A stretch of DNA of 64,000 bases from positions 28,773-92,772 of the forward strand of contig VFZN01000011.1 of NCBI GenBank assembly GCA_016871195.1, in the 5' to 3' direction. The translations under genes were made by a program, and so were the position numbers. Below the pieces are notes generated by a model. The model ran no database searches, was not told the DNA's origin, and saw only the letters and a program-made list of their open reading frames with translations. Position 1 is the first letter of the stretch; each line of letters opens with the position of its first letter. Positions 33,464 to 42,111 of the stretch are shown here, one piece after another. Source of the stretch: Acidobacteriota bacterium. GTDB lineage: Bacteria > Acidobacteriota > Vicinamibacteria > Vicinamibacterales > UBA2999.

Positions 33464-34032
33464 TATATCTGTTTTTCGATACGGAAACAACCGGCCGTCC
33501 GCGTCAGTACCGCGCACCGGTGACCGACCTTGAGAACTGGCCACGCCTCGTGCAGCTGGCCTGGGTGCTGACCGATGCCGAGGGGCGGGAACTGGAGGCC
33601 GAGGAACACATCATCCGTCCCGATGGCTTTGACATTCCCGAGGATGCGGCGAAGGTGCACGGCATTTCGACGACACGCGCCCGGGCTGAAGGTGTCGAGA
33701 TCGGCGGCGTGCTGCTGACCTTCACCGCCGCCATCGACCGGGCCGAGGCGCTGGCGGCCCATAACATGTCGTTCGATGAGCCGGTGATGGGTGCCGAGTT
33801 TCTGAGGGCCGGATTGGGCAACCCGGTGCCGATGCGGCCGAGGGTGTGCACCATGGAAGCGTCGACCGACTTCTGCCAGCTGCCCGGGCGCTACGGATAC
33901 AAGTGGCCGACGCTCGACGAACTGCATCGCACCCTGTTTCAGGAGCCGGTCGACGGTGCACACCGGGCACTGATTGATGTGCGGGCCTGTGCGCGATGTT
34001 TCTTCGAACTCAAACGCCGGCAGGTGCTGTGA
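33460..34032 (+). CDS. DEDDh 3'-5' exonuclease (DnaQ-like)
   Basis: 190 aa. The exonuclease motifs are FFDTETTG (I), HNMSFDEPV (II) and GAHRALIDVRA (III, with the DEDDh histidine), the layout of DnaQ/RNase-T-like nucleases. It is a stand-alone domain without polymerase epsilon-subunit tail features, so a repair or RNA-processing role is as likely as proofreading. It is coupled by GTGA to the GNAT gene and by TGATG to the downstream permease gene. Confidence 0.8.
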   Translation: MIYLFFDTETTGRPRQYRAPVTDLENWPRLVQLAWVLTDAEGRELEAEEHIIRPDGFDIPEDAAKVHGISTTRARAEGVEIGGVLLTFTAAIDRAEALAAHNMSFDEPVMGAEFLRAGLGNPVPMRPRVCTMEASTDFCQLPGRYGYKWPTLDELHRTLFQEPVDGAHRALIDVRACARCFFELKRRQVL

Positions 34033-34436
34033 TGCGATTCAGCTACTCGCGGTTTGCCAAGACCTCGTCGAAGTGGTGTGGACGACCCAGAACCTTTACC
34101 CTGGCCGTCGTCGTGATTGCCGTGTGGCTCATCACCGGGCCCATCTTCGCGTTCAGCGATACGTGGCAACTCATCATCAACACGGCCACGACCATCATTA
34201 CGTTCCTGATGGTGTTTCTCATCCAGCACACGCAGAACCGCGATACCGAGGCCATTCAGGTGAAGCTCGATGAACTGATTCGAGCCACGCAAGGCGCTCA
34301 CAATGCCCTGCTGGACCTCGAGGAACTCGAAGAAGACCGCCTCGATGCCTTTCGCGCACGCTATCTGGCCCTCGCCGAGGCGGCCCGCAGCGACCTCCGC
34401 CGGGGCCAGCTCGACACGGATACGTCAGAGGCGTGA
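34032..34436 (+). CDS. Low-affinity iron permease-like membrane protein
   Basis: 134 aa. Two hydrophobic helices (FTLAVVVIAVWLITGPIFAF and LIINTATTIITFLMVFLIQ) are followed by HTQNRDTEAIQVKLDELIRA, a pattern typical of the low-affinity iron permease family (PF04120). The C-terminus is an acidic coiled-coil-like stretch. Transport of iron is inferred from fungal Fet4 and has not been shown for short bacterial members. It ends the operon. Confidence 0.75.
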   Translation: MRFSYSRFAKTSSKWCGRPRTFTLAVVVIAVWLITGPIFAFSDTWQLIINTATTIITFLMVFLIQHTQNRDTEAIQVKLDELIRATQGAHNALLDLEELEEDRLDAFRARYLALAEAARSDLRRGQLDTDTSEA

Positions 34437-34529
34437 GCGGCTCGCCACACGCGCGACGTGCCAGGACGCTGCGCCGGTCCAGAGACCGCGAAATGCCACC
34501 GCGGTGTGGGACCGCGTCTCGGTGCGGCT

Positions 34530-35042
34530 TCAGTATCTGAGTCGCAAGACGCGAGGGGTGCCTGCGGTCGTCACCACCCACAGGTTCCCGAAGTCATCGT
34601 CGGTAATCGGCACGGCGGGGGTGCCCGAGAGGGCGGTGGTCACGGACGGCACCGTATTCGAGTGCCCGACCACCAACGCGTGCCCCTTCATCGCGCGCAA
34701 CTGCGCCAGCAGGCCCGCCTCGTCGTCCGCCTGCATCACGGTCGGTGTGAGCCCGAGCACGGCAGCCAGAGGTGCCGCGGTCTGCTGAGTCCGCCGATAC
34801 TGGGTGACGAAGATCGCGCGGATGTCTGCGCTCCGCAGCATGGAGGCCAGGCGTTCGGCGCGGCTGCGCCCCTCAGACGACAGATCGGGATCAGCAGCCA
34901 TGCTCGGCGCCCCACCAGCCGCCGTGTCGGCGCGCTCGGCATGTCGCACGAGAATCACCGACTGTGCAGCGGCAGGTGCCGACCAGGCGGACAACAGGAC
35001 CAGTGTCGCCAAGGCGCGTGTCAGCGTTATGCGAGCACTCAT
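34530..35042 (-). CDS. Exported histidine phosphatase (SixA/PGM-like)
   Basis: 170 aa. A signal peptide (RALATLVLLSAWSAPAAA) precedes a histidine-phosphatase core with the catalytic RHAERAD motif, FVTQYRRTQQTAAPLA, and the second histidine in VVGHSNTVPSV. It is therefore a periplasmic or membrane-released phosphatase of unknown substrate. An ATG 12 nt further upstream (35054) is an alternative start. It is 62 nt after the CDP-alcohol transferase gene on the same strand. Confidence 0.75.
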   Translation of the reverse strand: MSARITLTRALATLVLLSAWSAPAAAQSVILVRHAERADTAAGGAPSMAADPDLSSEGRSRAERLASMLRSADIRAIFVTQYRRTQQTAAPLAAVLGLTPTVMQADDEAGLLAQLRAMKGHALVVGHSNTVPSVTTALSGTPAVPITDDDFGNLWVVTTAGTPRVLRLRY

Positions 35043-35104
35043 GAGGAGCCACATAGCCGAAGGCTATCACGGCATATGCTGTGTGACGCCTCGGTCCGCC
35101 CTGT

Positions 35105-35809
35105 TTAACGAATCGGCCTGACTGGTAGCGGTTCGGCGCGATACAGTTCACGGGCGTTTCGAACGGCTGAGACCGCGAATGTGGTCGCAAGTGAGGCCGC
35201 GCCGAGCAAGGCTCCCGCGTCCAGTACGGTCAGCGAGCTCCCGGCGATTGGCAGAGGGTCGACCACGAGCAGAGCGGTGTTCATGGCGGCGAGCACAAGT
35301 CGGAGCTCGGTGGGCCCGACCCCGAAGAAGCTCATCCGGAAGCGACCGAGGCTGTGCGTCGCCAGATAGACCTCCAGCGACAGCAGAAAATACGCTATCA
35401 GCAACGTCGCCGCGACGGACGGGTGGAGATAGCCCGAGAGGCCGAGTCCCGCGAACAGAAACAGGACGCCGACCACATCGACGACGTGGTCGACGTAGTA
35501 GCCATAGCGTGGCCGTTGCTGGCCACGGACGCGGGCGAGTGTGCCGTCGAGCGAGTCGCCGAACCAGTTGACGGCCAGCCAGACGGTCGCGAGTACCAGG
35601 CCGATGGGTGTGTAGCGGGACAGCCAGTATGAGGCGCCCACACTGACCATGGCGAACAGGGCCAGCAACGTCAGGTGGTCTGAGTTGATGCCGTCAGGCA
35701 TGCGCACCGCGAGCCAGTGGAGCACGCGTTTTTCCAGAGCGGTCAGGACACTCTGCTGTACGAGGGTTTCGGGCTGGAACGACGCTGACGAAGTTACGGG
35801 TTGAGCCAT
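35105..35809 (-). CDS. CDP-alcohol phosphatidyltransferase-family membrane protein
   Basis: 234 aa, about six helices. The signature is readable as DSLDGTLARVRGQQRPRYGYYVDHVVD split over residues ~95-122: DG-xx-AR, then G-xxx-D-xxx-D, with nine rather than the usual eight residues between AR and G. Such enzymes transfer a phospho-alcohol from CDP-lipid; the alcohol here is not known. AGGAGG lies 5 nt before the chosen ATG at 35809. It follows the small membrane-protein gene by 45 nt. Confidence 0.75.
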   Translation of the reverse strand: MAQPVTSSASFQPETLVQQSVLTALEKRVLHWLAVRMPDGINSDHLTLLALFAMVSVGASYWLSRYTPIGLVLATVWLAVNWFGDSLDGTLARVRGQQRPRYGYYVDHVVDVVGVLFLFAGLGLSGYLHPSVAATLLIAYFLLSLEVYLATHSLGRFRMSFFGVGPTELRLVLAAMNTALLVVDPLPIAGSSLTVLDAGALLGAASLATTFAVSAVRNARELYRAEPLPVRPIR

Positions 35810-35854
35810 CACGATCCTCCTGCAGGGGAATGCGCAGGAACGCGGCAACATGGC

Positions 35855-36223
35855 TCATCGGGGGTCGTCGCCCACCATGGCCCGTGTCGTGACAGGCTCA
35901 ATGATCGTGAAGGACACCAGCACGGACGCAGCGGCGGCCAGCAGGAGCGGCGCGACGGGGGCGTCGGTGTTGGCCAGCGCCATGCCGTGTGCGGCGAGGA
36001 CCACGGCGAGCACCGTGTCGGCCAACCGCATGACCGCGTGGGCCCGTCGGTGGGCGGTGGCCCAGTGCCCCGGATACTGGGTGCGGGCAAACCAGACATG
36101 CATGCGCAGGATGCCCGACACCACCGCCGCGACGAGGGCCACCAGGAACCCGGCCTGTCCCGACCAGAGGGCCACCTGGCCACGGCTGCCCCACAGGGGC
36201 ACGAGGAGCACGAGGTAAGCCAC
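35855..36223 (-). CDS. Small integral membrane protein, unknown
   Basis: 122 aa with four hydrophobic segments (around residues 3-12, 23-40, 66-83 and 90-107). No family is recognised. GTG at 36223 is the first usable start after an in-frame stop. It sits 30 nt after the Ser/Thr kinase gene and before the CDP-alcohol transferase, suggesting one sigma-kinase-membrane transcription unit. Confidence 0.5.
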   Translation of the reverse strand: MAYLVLLVPLWGSRGQVALWSGQAGFLVALVAAVVSGILRMHVWFARTQYPGHWATAHRRAHAVMRLADTVLAVVLAAHGMALANTDAPVAPLLLAAAASVLVSFTIIEPVTTRAMVGDDPR

Positions 36224-36253
36224 GGTGGTGGTGACCTGATGGAAATGCCACCA

Positions 36254-37366
36254 TCAGGATGCGGCTCGGACCGGGCGTCGCTGACGCAGTTGTCCCCCGG
36301 CAGGTGTCGACCCCGCGCTCAGGGCTGATGCAATCTCAGCTGCGGACCGGGGCCGTGCGTCCGGAGATCTGGCGAGGCAGCGAATGGCCCACTCCACGAG
36401 TGGAGCCGCAGACGGGGGCGTGTTCGGCATCATCGAGGGGACGGGCAGCGGTCCTTCGAGGACGCGCGCCAGTGTGGCGGCCGTGGTCGGTGCGGCCCAC
36501 GGGTGCTGTCCGGTTAGGAGTTCAATGACCAGTCCACCCCACGAGAACAGATCAGAGCGGCAATCCACGGGCTCGCCCCGGATTTGCTCCGGTGACATGT
36601 AGGCGGGGGTGCCCAGCACGGTGGCATCTTTCGTCAGACGATCGCTGCCGGCCAGGTCGCCGCCCACCTGGGCCAGGCCAAAGTCGAGCACCTTGATGGT
36701 GCCGTCGGGGGTCGACACGATGTTCTCGGGCTTCAGGTCTCGATGCACGATGCCACGCTGATGGGCGGCCTCGAGGGCCCCGAGTATGGCCAGGGCGACG
36801 GCAGAGGCCCGGTCAGTCGACACCGGCCCGCGCGCCAGTTCGTCCCGCAGGGTGTCGCCGGCCACAAACTCAGAGGCCACATAGATTTGGTCGTCAATTT
36901 CTTCGAGTGCGTAGACGGTCGCGATGGAGGGATGACGAAGGGACGCGGCGGCCCTGGCCTCGCGACGCAGACACGCACGCCGGGTCTCGTCCTCCGCACA
37001 TTCGGGCCGCACCGACTTGAGGGCTACGACGCGTCCGAGGCGTGTATCTTCGGCCAGATAGACCACTCCCATGCCCCCCTCGCCCGCCACACGGATCACC
37101 CGGTATGGGCCCACGAGGTGCAGGGGCTGCAGGCGGGGCGACACCGGTGCCTCCGCGAGGGCCGCCGTTGCTGGCACTTCGATGAAGTGTGCTGCGCGCT
37201 GATGTGCCTCGAGCAGGGCGGTCAGCTCGTCGGCAAGGGTGGGGTCTTCATCCCGCACACGCTGCAGGAGTGCGGAACGCGCGGTGTCAGGCGCCTCCAG
37301 GACGTCATGAAACAGGCGCGTCAGTTCCCGATGGCGCCGCCCGGCATCCTCGTCCGGTGTGCTCAT
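36254..37366 (-). CDS. Ser/Thr protein kinase, soluble short form
   Basis: 370 aa Hanks-type kinase. An N-terminal helical region (residues 1-85) is typical of acidobacterial kinases, then comes the catalytic domain: GEGGMG at 95-100, VALKS with Lys117, HRDLKPEN at 208-215, DFG at 228-230, and [11 protein letters not shown]. Unlike most kinases of this group it ends just after the kinase domain, with no transmembrane segment or TPR/WD40 sensor region. The ATG at 37366 overlaps the sigma-factor stop as ATGA, so the two are translated together. It probably acts on, or is regulated with, the neighbouring sigma factor. Confidence 0.85.
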   Translation of the reverse strand: MSTPDEDAGRRHRELTRLFHDVLEAPDTARSALLQRVRDEDPTLADELTALLEAHQRAAHFIEVPATAALAEAPVSPRLQPLHLVGPYRVIRVAGEGGMGVVYLAEDTRLGRVVALKSVRPECAEDETRRACLRREARAAASLRHPSIATVYALEEIDDQIYVASEFVAGDTLRDELARGPVSTDRASAVALAILGALEAAHQRGIVHRDLKPENIVSTPDGTIKVLDFGLAQVGGDLAGSDRLTKDATVLGTPAYMSPEQIRGEPVDCRSDLFSWGGLVIELLTGQHPWAAPTTAATLARVLEGPLPVPSMMPNTPPSAAPLVEWAIRCLARSPDARPRSAAEIASALSAGSTPAGGQLRQRRPVRAAS

Positions 37367-37851
37367 GACCATCCGACCTCGAGTTCACGGAACAGCCAGG
37401 CCTTGGCGAGCGCCCAGTGGCGCTTGATGGTGGCCGGAGACAGCGACAGCGCGTCGGCTGTCTCCTCGATCGACAGCCCGCCGAAGAAGCGTAACTCCAC
37501 GATGCGTGCCTGAACGGCGTCGAGCGCCGCCAACCTGTCGAGCGCCTGGTCGAGCGTCATCAGGTCGACGCCGTTCCGCACCCCCTCGTCATTCAGCAGG
37601 CCGTCGTCGAGGGTGACCCGTACCTGATGTCCACCCCGTTTTACGGCGTGGCGCCGGCGGGCACGTTCGACCAGGAGGCGCCGCATCGCAATCGCGGCAA
37701 TGGCCACGAAGTGATCACGGTTCTTGAACGCCATGGGGCGATCCTGGGCCATCCGCACGTAGGCCTCGTGCACCAGGTCGGTGGCCTCGACGCTGCGCGA
37801 GCGTTCGCGCCGCATGTAGCGGGCCGCGATCCGCCGGAGCTCTGCATACAC
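37363..37851 (-). CDS. ECF-type sigma factor (acidobacterial subgroup)
   Basis: 162 aa from the GTG used here. Region 2 is VYAELRRIAARYMRRER and ATDLVHEAYVRM; region 4 is ARIVELRFFGGLSIEETADALSLSPATIKRHW, a helix-turn-helix. It fits the ECF subgroup usually paired with Ser/Thr kinases in Acidobacteria. The N-terminus is short. Adding one C to the C7 run (G7 on the plus strand, 37876-37882) would join it in frame to an ATG at 37892 and give 176 aa, so a one-base error or slippage site is suspected. Confidence 0.8.
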   Translation of the reverse strand: MYAELRRIAARYMRRERSRSVEATDLVHEAYVRMAQDRPMAFKNRDHFVAIAAIAMRRLLVERARRRHAVKRGGHQVRVTLDDGLLNDEGVRNGVDLMTLDQALDRLAALDAVQARIVELRFFGGLSIEETADALSLSPATIKRHWALAKAWLFRELEVGWS

Positions 37852-37875
37852 CTCGTCGACAAGCGGACTGGCGAT

Positions 37876-37882
37876 GGGGGGG
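37876..37882. other. G7 homopolymer interrupting the sigma-factor N-terminus
   Basis: Seven G on the plus strand (seven C in the gene direction). The ATG at 37892 reads MSDAPP and then leaves the sigma-factor frame at this run; with eight C the frame would be continuous. Either a sequencing/assembly deletion or a slippage-prone site. Confidence 0.5.
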
Positions 37883-37934
37883 CATCACTCATGTGAGCCC
37901 GGCCAGCGACGCCCGCAGGGCATTCCGCATGAGG

Positions 37935-39647
37935 CTATTCGGCAATCGACTTCCACTGACGCACCAGATGTTCGGCCGTACGCCAAGCCAGGGCCTGGGC
38001 GGTCAGCGTGGGGTTGTGTGATCCGCACGTGCCCATGACCGACGCGCCGAGGATGCCCAGATTGGGCACCTCGTGCGAGAAGCCGTGACGGTCGACCACA
38101 TTCGTCTCGGGATTGTCGCCCATGCGCGTGCCGCCGTACGCGTGCGTGTTGAGGCCCATGGTGCCGAGCGGACCGCGCACGATATCGATGGCCCCCGCCG
38201 CGCGATACCAGAGTTCCATCTTGTCCTGGATGAAGTCGGCGATGCGGCGCTCGTTCTCTTTGTAGTCGGCCGTGATGCGGCACACGGGAAACCCCAGCGG
38301 ATCCTTCACCACCGGGTCGAGGTCGAGATAGTTGTCCTCGTACGGCAGCGTCGTCTTCTGCAGATACGCCGTGTTGACGCGGTCGGCGTTCTCCCTGACA
38401 AACGCCTTCCACTGGCGCCCCCACGACGGGGTCCGCCCGAATGTATTCATGTTCGCTGCGCCGATAGGCCTGCGGTCCGAGTAGACCCAGAGGTTTCCGC
38501 CGCCAATGAAGTCGAGTCCTGCGTGATCGAATACATCGTCCGACCAGTTGTCGACGGCGACGCCCTGGGCCGGCAATCCGTACCAGGCGTTCAGATTGAA
38601 GGGGAACAGCGCCGTGACGGATGCGCCCGTGGCTTGGGAAAAATAGTGGCGGCCCACCTGCCCGTGGTTGTTTGACAAGCCTTTGGGAAACGCCTTCGAC
38701 GATGAGAGCAGCAGGAGACGCGAATTTTCGTAGGTGTAGGTTGAGAGCAGCACCACCTTGGCGGGCTGGAAGAATTCGTCCCGGCCCGTGACATAGGTGA
38801 CGCCGGTCACACGGCCCTGGTCGTTGACGTTGATGCGGGTGACGTGGGCACGCTCGACGACCGTCAGGCGCCCCGTCTTCTGGGCGCGCGGAATCGTGGT
38901 GACGTTCGGGCTGTTCTTGGCGTTGACGTGACACCCGCCCCGGTTGCAGAACCCGTGATACATGCACGGCGCACGATCCTGAAAGCGTTGCGAGTTGATC
39001 GCGGCCGGCCCCGGAAACGGATGCCAGCCCAGCTGACGGGCCGCGGCCGTCATGCGGTCGAGAAACCCCGTGCTCCGGAGGGGAGGCATCGGATAGTCGC
39101 GTGTGCGCGGGGCCTCGAAGATGTTGCCCTTCGGATTTAGGGTGCCCAGCACGTTGCCGGCCTGGCCCGAGACACCGATTTCCCACTCGACGCGGTCGTA
39201 GTAGGGTTCGAGTTCGTCGTAGCCGAACGGCCAGTCTTCCACGGTGGACCCGGTCGGGATGCGGCTGCGGCCATAGCGGCGCACGGTGTCGCTGACCGTG
39301 CGGAAGTCGAAGTGCGACAGGCGCCAGCTCTGGGCCCAGTAATGCAGGGCGGTGCCGCCGACGCCGTTCATCATCACGTGCCCGGCTGCACGGGTGGTCG
39401 GTGCCGACGCATTCACGCGGTGCGTGGGCACCTCGGTGTTGCACTTCTGCACGGCCATGGGCCAGTCGCGCACGTTGTTGCGGATTTCGTCCGGGGCGAA
39501 GTCGCGGTTGGTCAGCCACGTACCGGCTTCGAGTCCCACGATGTCGAGGCCCGCCTCGGCCAGGGGCAGCACGGCCACGCCGCCCGCCGCACCGAGCCCG
39601 ATGACGACTACGTCGGTGCCCGGCAGGTCAGTCGGCATCGCGGTCAC
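37935..39647 (-). CDS. GMC-type FAD-dependent oxidoreductase
   Basis: 570 aa. The N-terminal dinucleotide fold is VVVIGLGAAGGVAVLPLAEAG with GLEAG, the FAD-contact region is MMNGVGGTALHYWAQ, and the C-terminal GSHNPTLTAQALAWRTAEHL carries the catalytic His/Asn. It matches membrane-associated sugar or polyol dehydrogenases of the gluconate/glucoside dehydrogenase class. A Tat-exported small subunit is encoded immediately upstream (20-nt overlap), suggesting a periplasmic heterodimer. No cytochrome c subunit gene is adjacent. The precise substrate is unknown. Confidence 0.82.
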   Translation of the reverse strand: MTAMPTDLPGTDVVVIGLGAAGGVAVLPLAEAGLDIVGLEAGTWLTNRDFAPDEIRNNVRDWPMAVQKCNTEVPTHRVNASAPTTRAAGHVMMNGVGGTALHYWAQSWRLSHFDFRTVSDTVRRYGRSRIPTGSTVEDWPFGYDELEPYYDRVEWEIGVSGQAGNVLGTLNPKGNIFEAPRTRDYPMPPLRSTGFLDRMTAAARQLGWHPFPGPAAINSQRFQDRAPCMYHGFCNRGGCHVNAKNSPNVTTIPRAQKTGRLTVVERAHVTRINVNDQGRVTGVTYVTGRDEFFQPAKVVLLSTYTYENSRLLLLSSSKAFPKGLSNNHGQVGRHYFSQATGASVTALFPFNLNAWYGLPAQGVAVDNWSDDVFDHAGLDFIGGGNLWVYSDRRPIGAANMNTFGRTPSWGRQWKAFVRENADRVNTAYLQKTTLPYEDNYLDLDPVVKDPLGFPVCRITADYKENERRIADFIQDKMELWYRAAGAIDIVRGPLGTMGLNTHAYGGTRMGDNPETNVVDRHGFSHEVPNLGILGASVMGTCGSHNPTLTAQALAWRTAEHLVRQWKSIAE

Positions 39648-40341
39648 TCCCGGCAGGCTTCACATGCACGATGGCTTTGTTGAACATCGGACTGTCGTAG
39701 GCCGATTTCCGCACGCGCGTCGGCGGCGACAGCAACTTCTGCTCGGCTGGCGTCACCGCCGTGCGCACGCCGGGATACCCGATGAGGTCCCAGCCGACAA
39801 ATCCCTCATTGCCGCCGTAGAGCGGGTCACCGAAGGTGCCCTGCATGACATGTCCGCGCACCAGCGTGAAGAACGCCGCCGAGCTGCCATCAAAGCCGAC
39901 GTTCGCGCCGGTGGCCGTGCCGGATTCCACGTCGATGAGCAGGGAATTTTGCTGGGTTTCCGAGAGTGATAGAAAAGGGCCGCCGCGCGTCTGCCGTGCA
40001 TACCGCTCGAGTGCGGCCAGGCCGACGGTGTAGGCGCGGCGCTGGTCGGCGAGTGCGCCGCCGAGGGCCCGGTCGATGTAGCGCACGGCACGGGCTTCGG
40101 TCGCACCCGGGCCATGCTCGTCCGAGGGAATCAGCAGTTCGGCGATGCGATCGAGCACATCGGCTTCCGTGGGCGTCAGCGCGACCAGTGGGTCGCGCGG
40201 CGGGCGGGGACGCGATCGGGTGCGCTGCCCGGCGTCGGCGGCACCGGCGGCGGCGCCCGTGTCCGACGCAGGGCCGAGGGCTGCGCCTGCCGCAGCGCCA
40301 GCCAGCTTCAGCAGGTCTCGTCGTGTCGGCGTCTGGCTCAT
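39628..40341 (-). CDS. Gluconate 2-dehydrogenase subunit 3-like protein with Tat signal
   Basis: 237 aa. A twin-arginine signal (TPTRRDLLKLAGAAAGAAL, residues 4-22) leads to a domain with LTPTEADVLDRIAELLIP and a C-terminal YGGNEGFVGWDLIGYPG, as in gluconate 2-dehydrogenase subunit 3/lactose dehydrogenase small subunits. Such subunits chaperone and co-export the GMC flavoprotein, whose gene overlaps this one by 20 nt and which has no signal of its own. Confidence 0.8.
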   Translation of the reverse strand: MSQTPTRRDLLKLAGAAAGAALGPASDTGAAAGAADAGQRTRSRPRPPRDPLVALTPTEADVLDRIAELLIPSDEHGPGATEARAVRYIDRALGGALADQRRAYTVGLAALERYARQTRGGPFLSLSETQQNSLLIDVESGTATGANVGFDGSSAAFFTLVRGHVMQGTFGDPLYGGNEGFVGWDLIGYPGVRTAVTPAEQKLLSPPTRVRKSAYDSPMFNKAIVHVKPAGSDRDAD

Positions 40342-40366
40342 GGCACGCTCGTGTTTCTGGGGGCGT

Positions 40367-40948
40367 CTACTGTCCGGGTGTTGGCGGTTTCCGTTCGTAG
40401 GTGGCCACGAGTTGTCCCTGGCCCACCACATGGCCAGCCATGGCCTCGGTCAGCTGCGCGCGGGTGAGTCCCGCCGGCAGGCCGTCCACATCGAGGGCAT
40501 ACACGATGAAGTGGTAGTGATGGGGCTTGCCCGGCGGGGGCGCCGGGCCACGATAGATAGGCCGCCGGAAGCCGGAGGGGCCTTGCGTAGCCCCGACGAT
40601 GTCCGCAGGCATGGAGGCTGCCGGATCAATCGGAATCGCAGCAGGCAGCCCCTTCGCCGATGCGGGGATGTTGTAGATCACCCAGTGGACGAACGGCTGC
40701 GGATTGGTCGGCGGTAGCAACACGTCCGGGTCTTCACACACGACCGCGTACGACCGGGTCGACGAAGGCGCGCCATTCCAGATCAGAGCCGGGGAGGTGT
40801 TGTCCCCGTCAGCCGTGTGAATCTTCGGAATCGGTTGTCCTGCCGTGATCGTGGGGCTGGTGACGGTCAGGGTGGCGGAGGCCGGCTGCGCCGCCGCATC
40901 GGCGAGCAGCACAGGGGAGAGCAGCAGGGCCAGCAGCACGTGTCGCAT
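40367..40948 (-). CDS. YbhB/YbcL-family PEBP-like protein, secreted
   Basis: 193 aa. Signal peptide MRHVLLALLLSPVLLADAAA, then the phosphatidylethanolamine-binding-protein fold: VVCEDPDVLLP, PFVHWVIYNIPA, YRGPAPPPGKPHHYHFIVYAL. The bacterial family has no settled function. The gene is preceded by TATACT 8 nt before the ATG, with no ribosome site. It is divergent from the aldo/keto reductase gene. Confidence 0.78.
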   Translation of the reverse strand: MRHVLLALLLSPVLLADAAAQPASATLTVTSPTITAGQPIPKIHTADGDNTSPALIWNGAPSSTRSYAVVCEDPDVLLPPTNPQPFVHWVIYNIPASAKGLPAAIPIDPAASMPADIVGATQGPSGFRRPIYRGPAPPPGKPHHYHFIVYALDVDGLPAGLTRAQLTEAMAGHVVGQGQLVATYERKPPTPGQ

Positions 40949-40956
40949 AGGGCCGC

Positions 40957-40962
40957 AGTATA
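40957..40962 (-). promoter_or_regulatory. TATACT box before PEBP gene
   Basis: On the minus strand TATACT ends 8 nt before the ATG at 40948. It shares a 48-nt divergent region with a TAGACT box for the opposite gene. Confidence 0.45.
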
Positions 40963-40984
40963 CGCGTGCTGGCCATCAGTGGAG

Positions 40985-40990
40985 TAGACT
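40985..40990 (+). promoter_or_regulatory. TAGACT box before aldo/keto reductase gene
   Basis: TAGACT ends 6 nt before the ATG at 40997, without a ribosome site. It is one of the clearest near-leaderless arrangements in the window. Confidence 0.4.
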
Positions 40991-40996
40991 CCGCGC

Positions 40997-42082
40997 ATGG
41001 CACTCACGGATTACGTCACGCTCGGGCGGTCAGGCCTAAAGGTCAGCCCGCTCTGTCTCGGCGCCATGACCTTTGGCAGCGACTGGGGATGGGGCGCCGA
41101 TGTGCCCGAGTCGGAGGCCATGATTTCGCGCTATCTCGACGCCGGCGGCAACTTTATTGACACGGCCAACGGCTACACCCGGGGACACTCGGAAGTGATT
41201 ATCGGTGACCTGCTGGCGCGCACGCCCGGCCTCCGCGATCGCACCGTGCTGGCCACGAAGTTCTCGACCAATCTGTATCCGGGTGATCCCAATGCCGGTG
41301 GCGCGAGCCGCAAGAACATCATGGCCTCGTGCGACGAATCACTCCGTCGGCTCCGTACTGACTACATCGACCTGTACTGGATGCATTTCTGGGATCCGCA
41401 CACCCCGATCGACGAAACGCTGCGCGCGCTCGATGACCTCGTGCGCGCGGGTAAGGTGCGCTACATCGGCGTGTCCGACACGCCGGCATGGAAGGTCGCA
41501 CAGGCGCAGGTCCTCGCGGACATGCGCAACTGGTCTCGGTTTGTGGGGCTGCAGATCGAATATTCCCTCATCGAACGCACGGTCGAAGGCGAACTGGTGC
41601 CGATGGCCCTCGAACTCGGGCTCGGCATTACGCCCTGGTCGCCGCTGCGGGGCGGGGTGCTGACGGGCAAGTACACCCGTGAGAACGCCGCCACCGCCAG
41701 CCCGGGTCGCGGCGATCGCGTCAAGGCCTACTTTACCGATCGCACTTTCGCCATCGTCGATACCCTCATTCGCGTGGCCGGAGAACTGGGCACTACGCCT
41801 GCGGCGGTGGCCGTGGCGTGGGTGCAGGCGAGGAAGGGGGTCGCGTCGACCATCATCGGCGCACGTTCCGTTGCACAGCTCGACCAGAATCTGGCGGCAC
41901 TCGACATCAGGCTCGGTGCCGAGCATGTCAGCGCGCTCGATGCCGTCTCGACGCCGACACTGGGGTTCCCCATGCCGTTCATGGCCTTCACCGCCATGAT
42001 CGCGCAGGGAGGCACGACGGTGAATGGCGTGCCCTCGGTGCCATGGCCTATGGCGCCGCAGCCGGGACAGCCGCGTTACTGA
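40997..42082 (+). CDS. Aldo/keto reductase
   Basis: 361 aa NADPH-dependent (alpha/beta)8-barrel reductase. LGRSGLKVSPLCLGAMTFG at the N-terminus, the catalytic Asp/Tyr in FIDTANGYTRGHSE, the Lys in LATKFS and the His in YWMHFWDP are present, as is the C-terminal coenzyme segment TIIGARSVAQLDQNL. It resembles the YajO/Tas-type oxidoreductases of unknown natural substrate. It is followed 29 nt later by the hydrolase gene. Confidence 0.82.
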   Translation: MALTDYVTLGRSGLKVSPLCLGAMTFGSDWGWGADVPESEAMISRYLDAGGNFIDTANGYTRGHSEVIIGDLLARTPGLRDRTVLATKFSTNLYPGDPNAGGASRKNIMASCDESLRRLRTDYIDLYWMHFWDPHTPIDETLRALDDLVRAGKVRYIGVSDTPAWKVAQAQVLADMRNWSRFVGLQIEYSLIERTVEGELVPMALELGLGITPWSPLRGGVLTGKYTRENAATASPGRGDRVKAYFTDRTFAIVDTLIRVAGELGTTPAAVAVAWVQARKGVASTIIGARSVAQLDQNLAALDIRLGAEHVSALDAVSTPTLGFPMPFMAFTAMIAQGGTTVNGVPSVPWPMAPQPGQPRY

Positions 42083-42111
42083 TCGTGCAGGCGTCCTGCG
42101 GCTGTGCCATC

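Noticed and set aside
37885..39519. Alternative minus-strand frame overlapping the GMC oxidoreductase gene
   Set aside because: It lacks domain motifs, while the other frame gives a complete GMC enzyme with FAD and His/Asn signatures.
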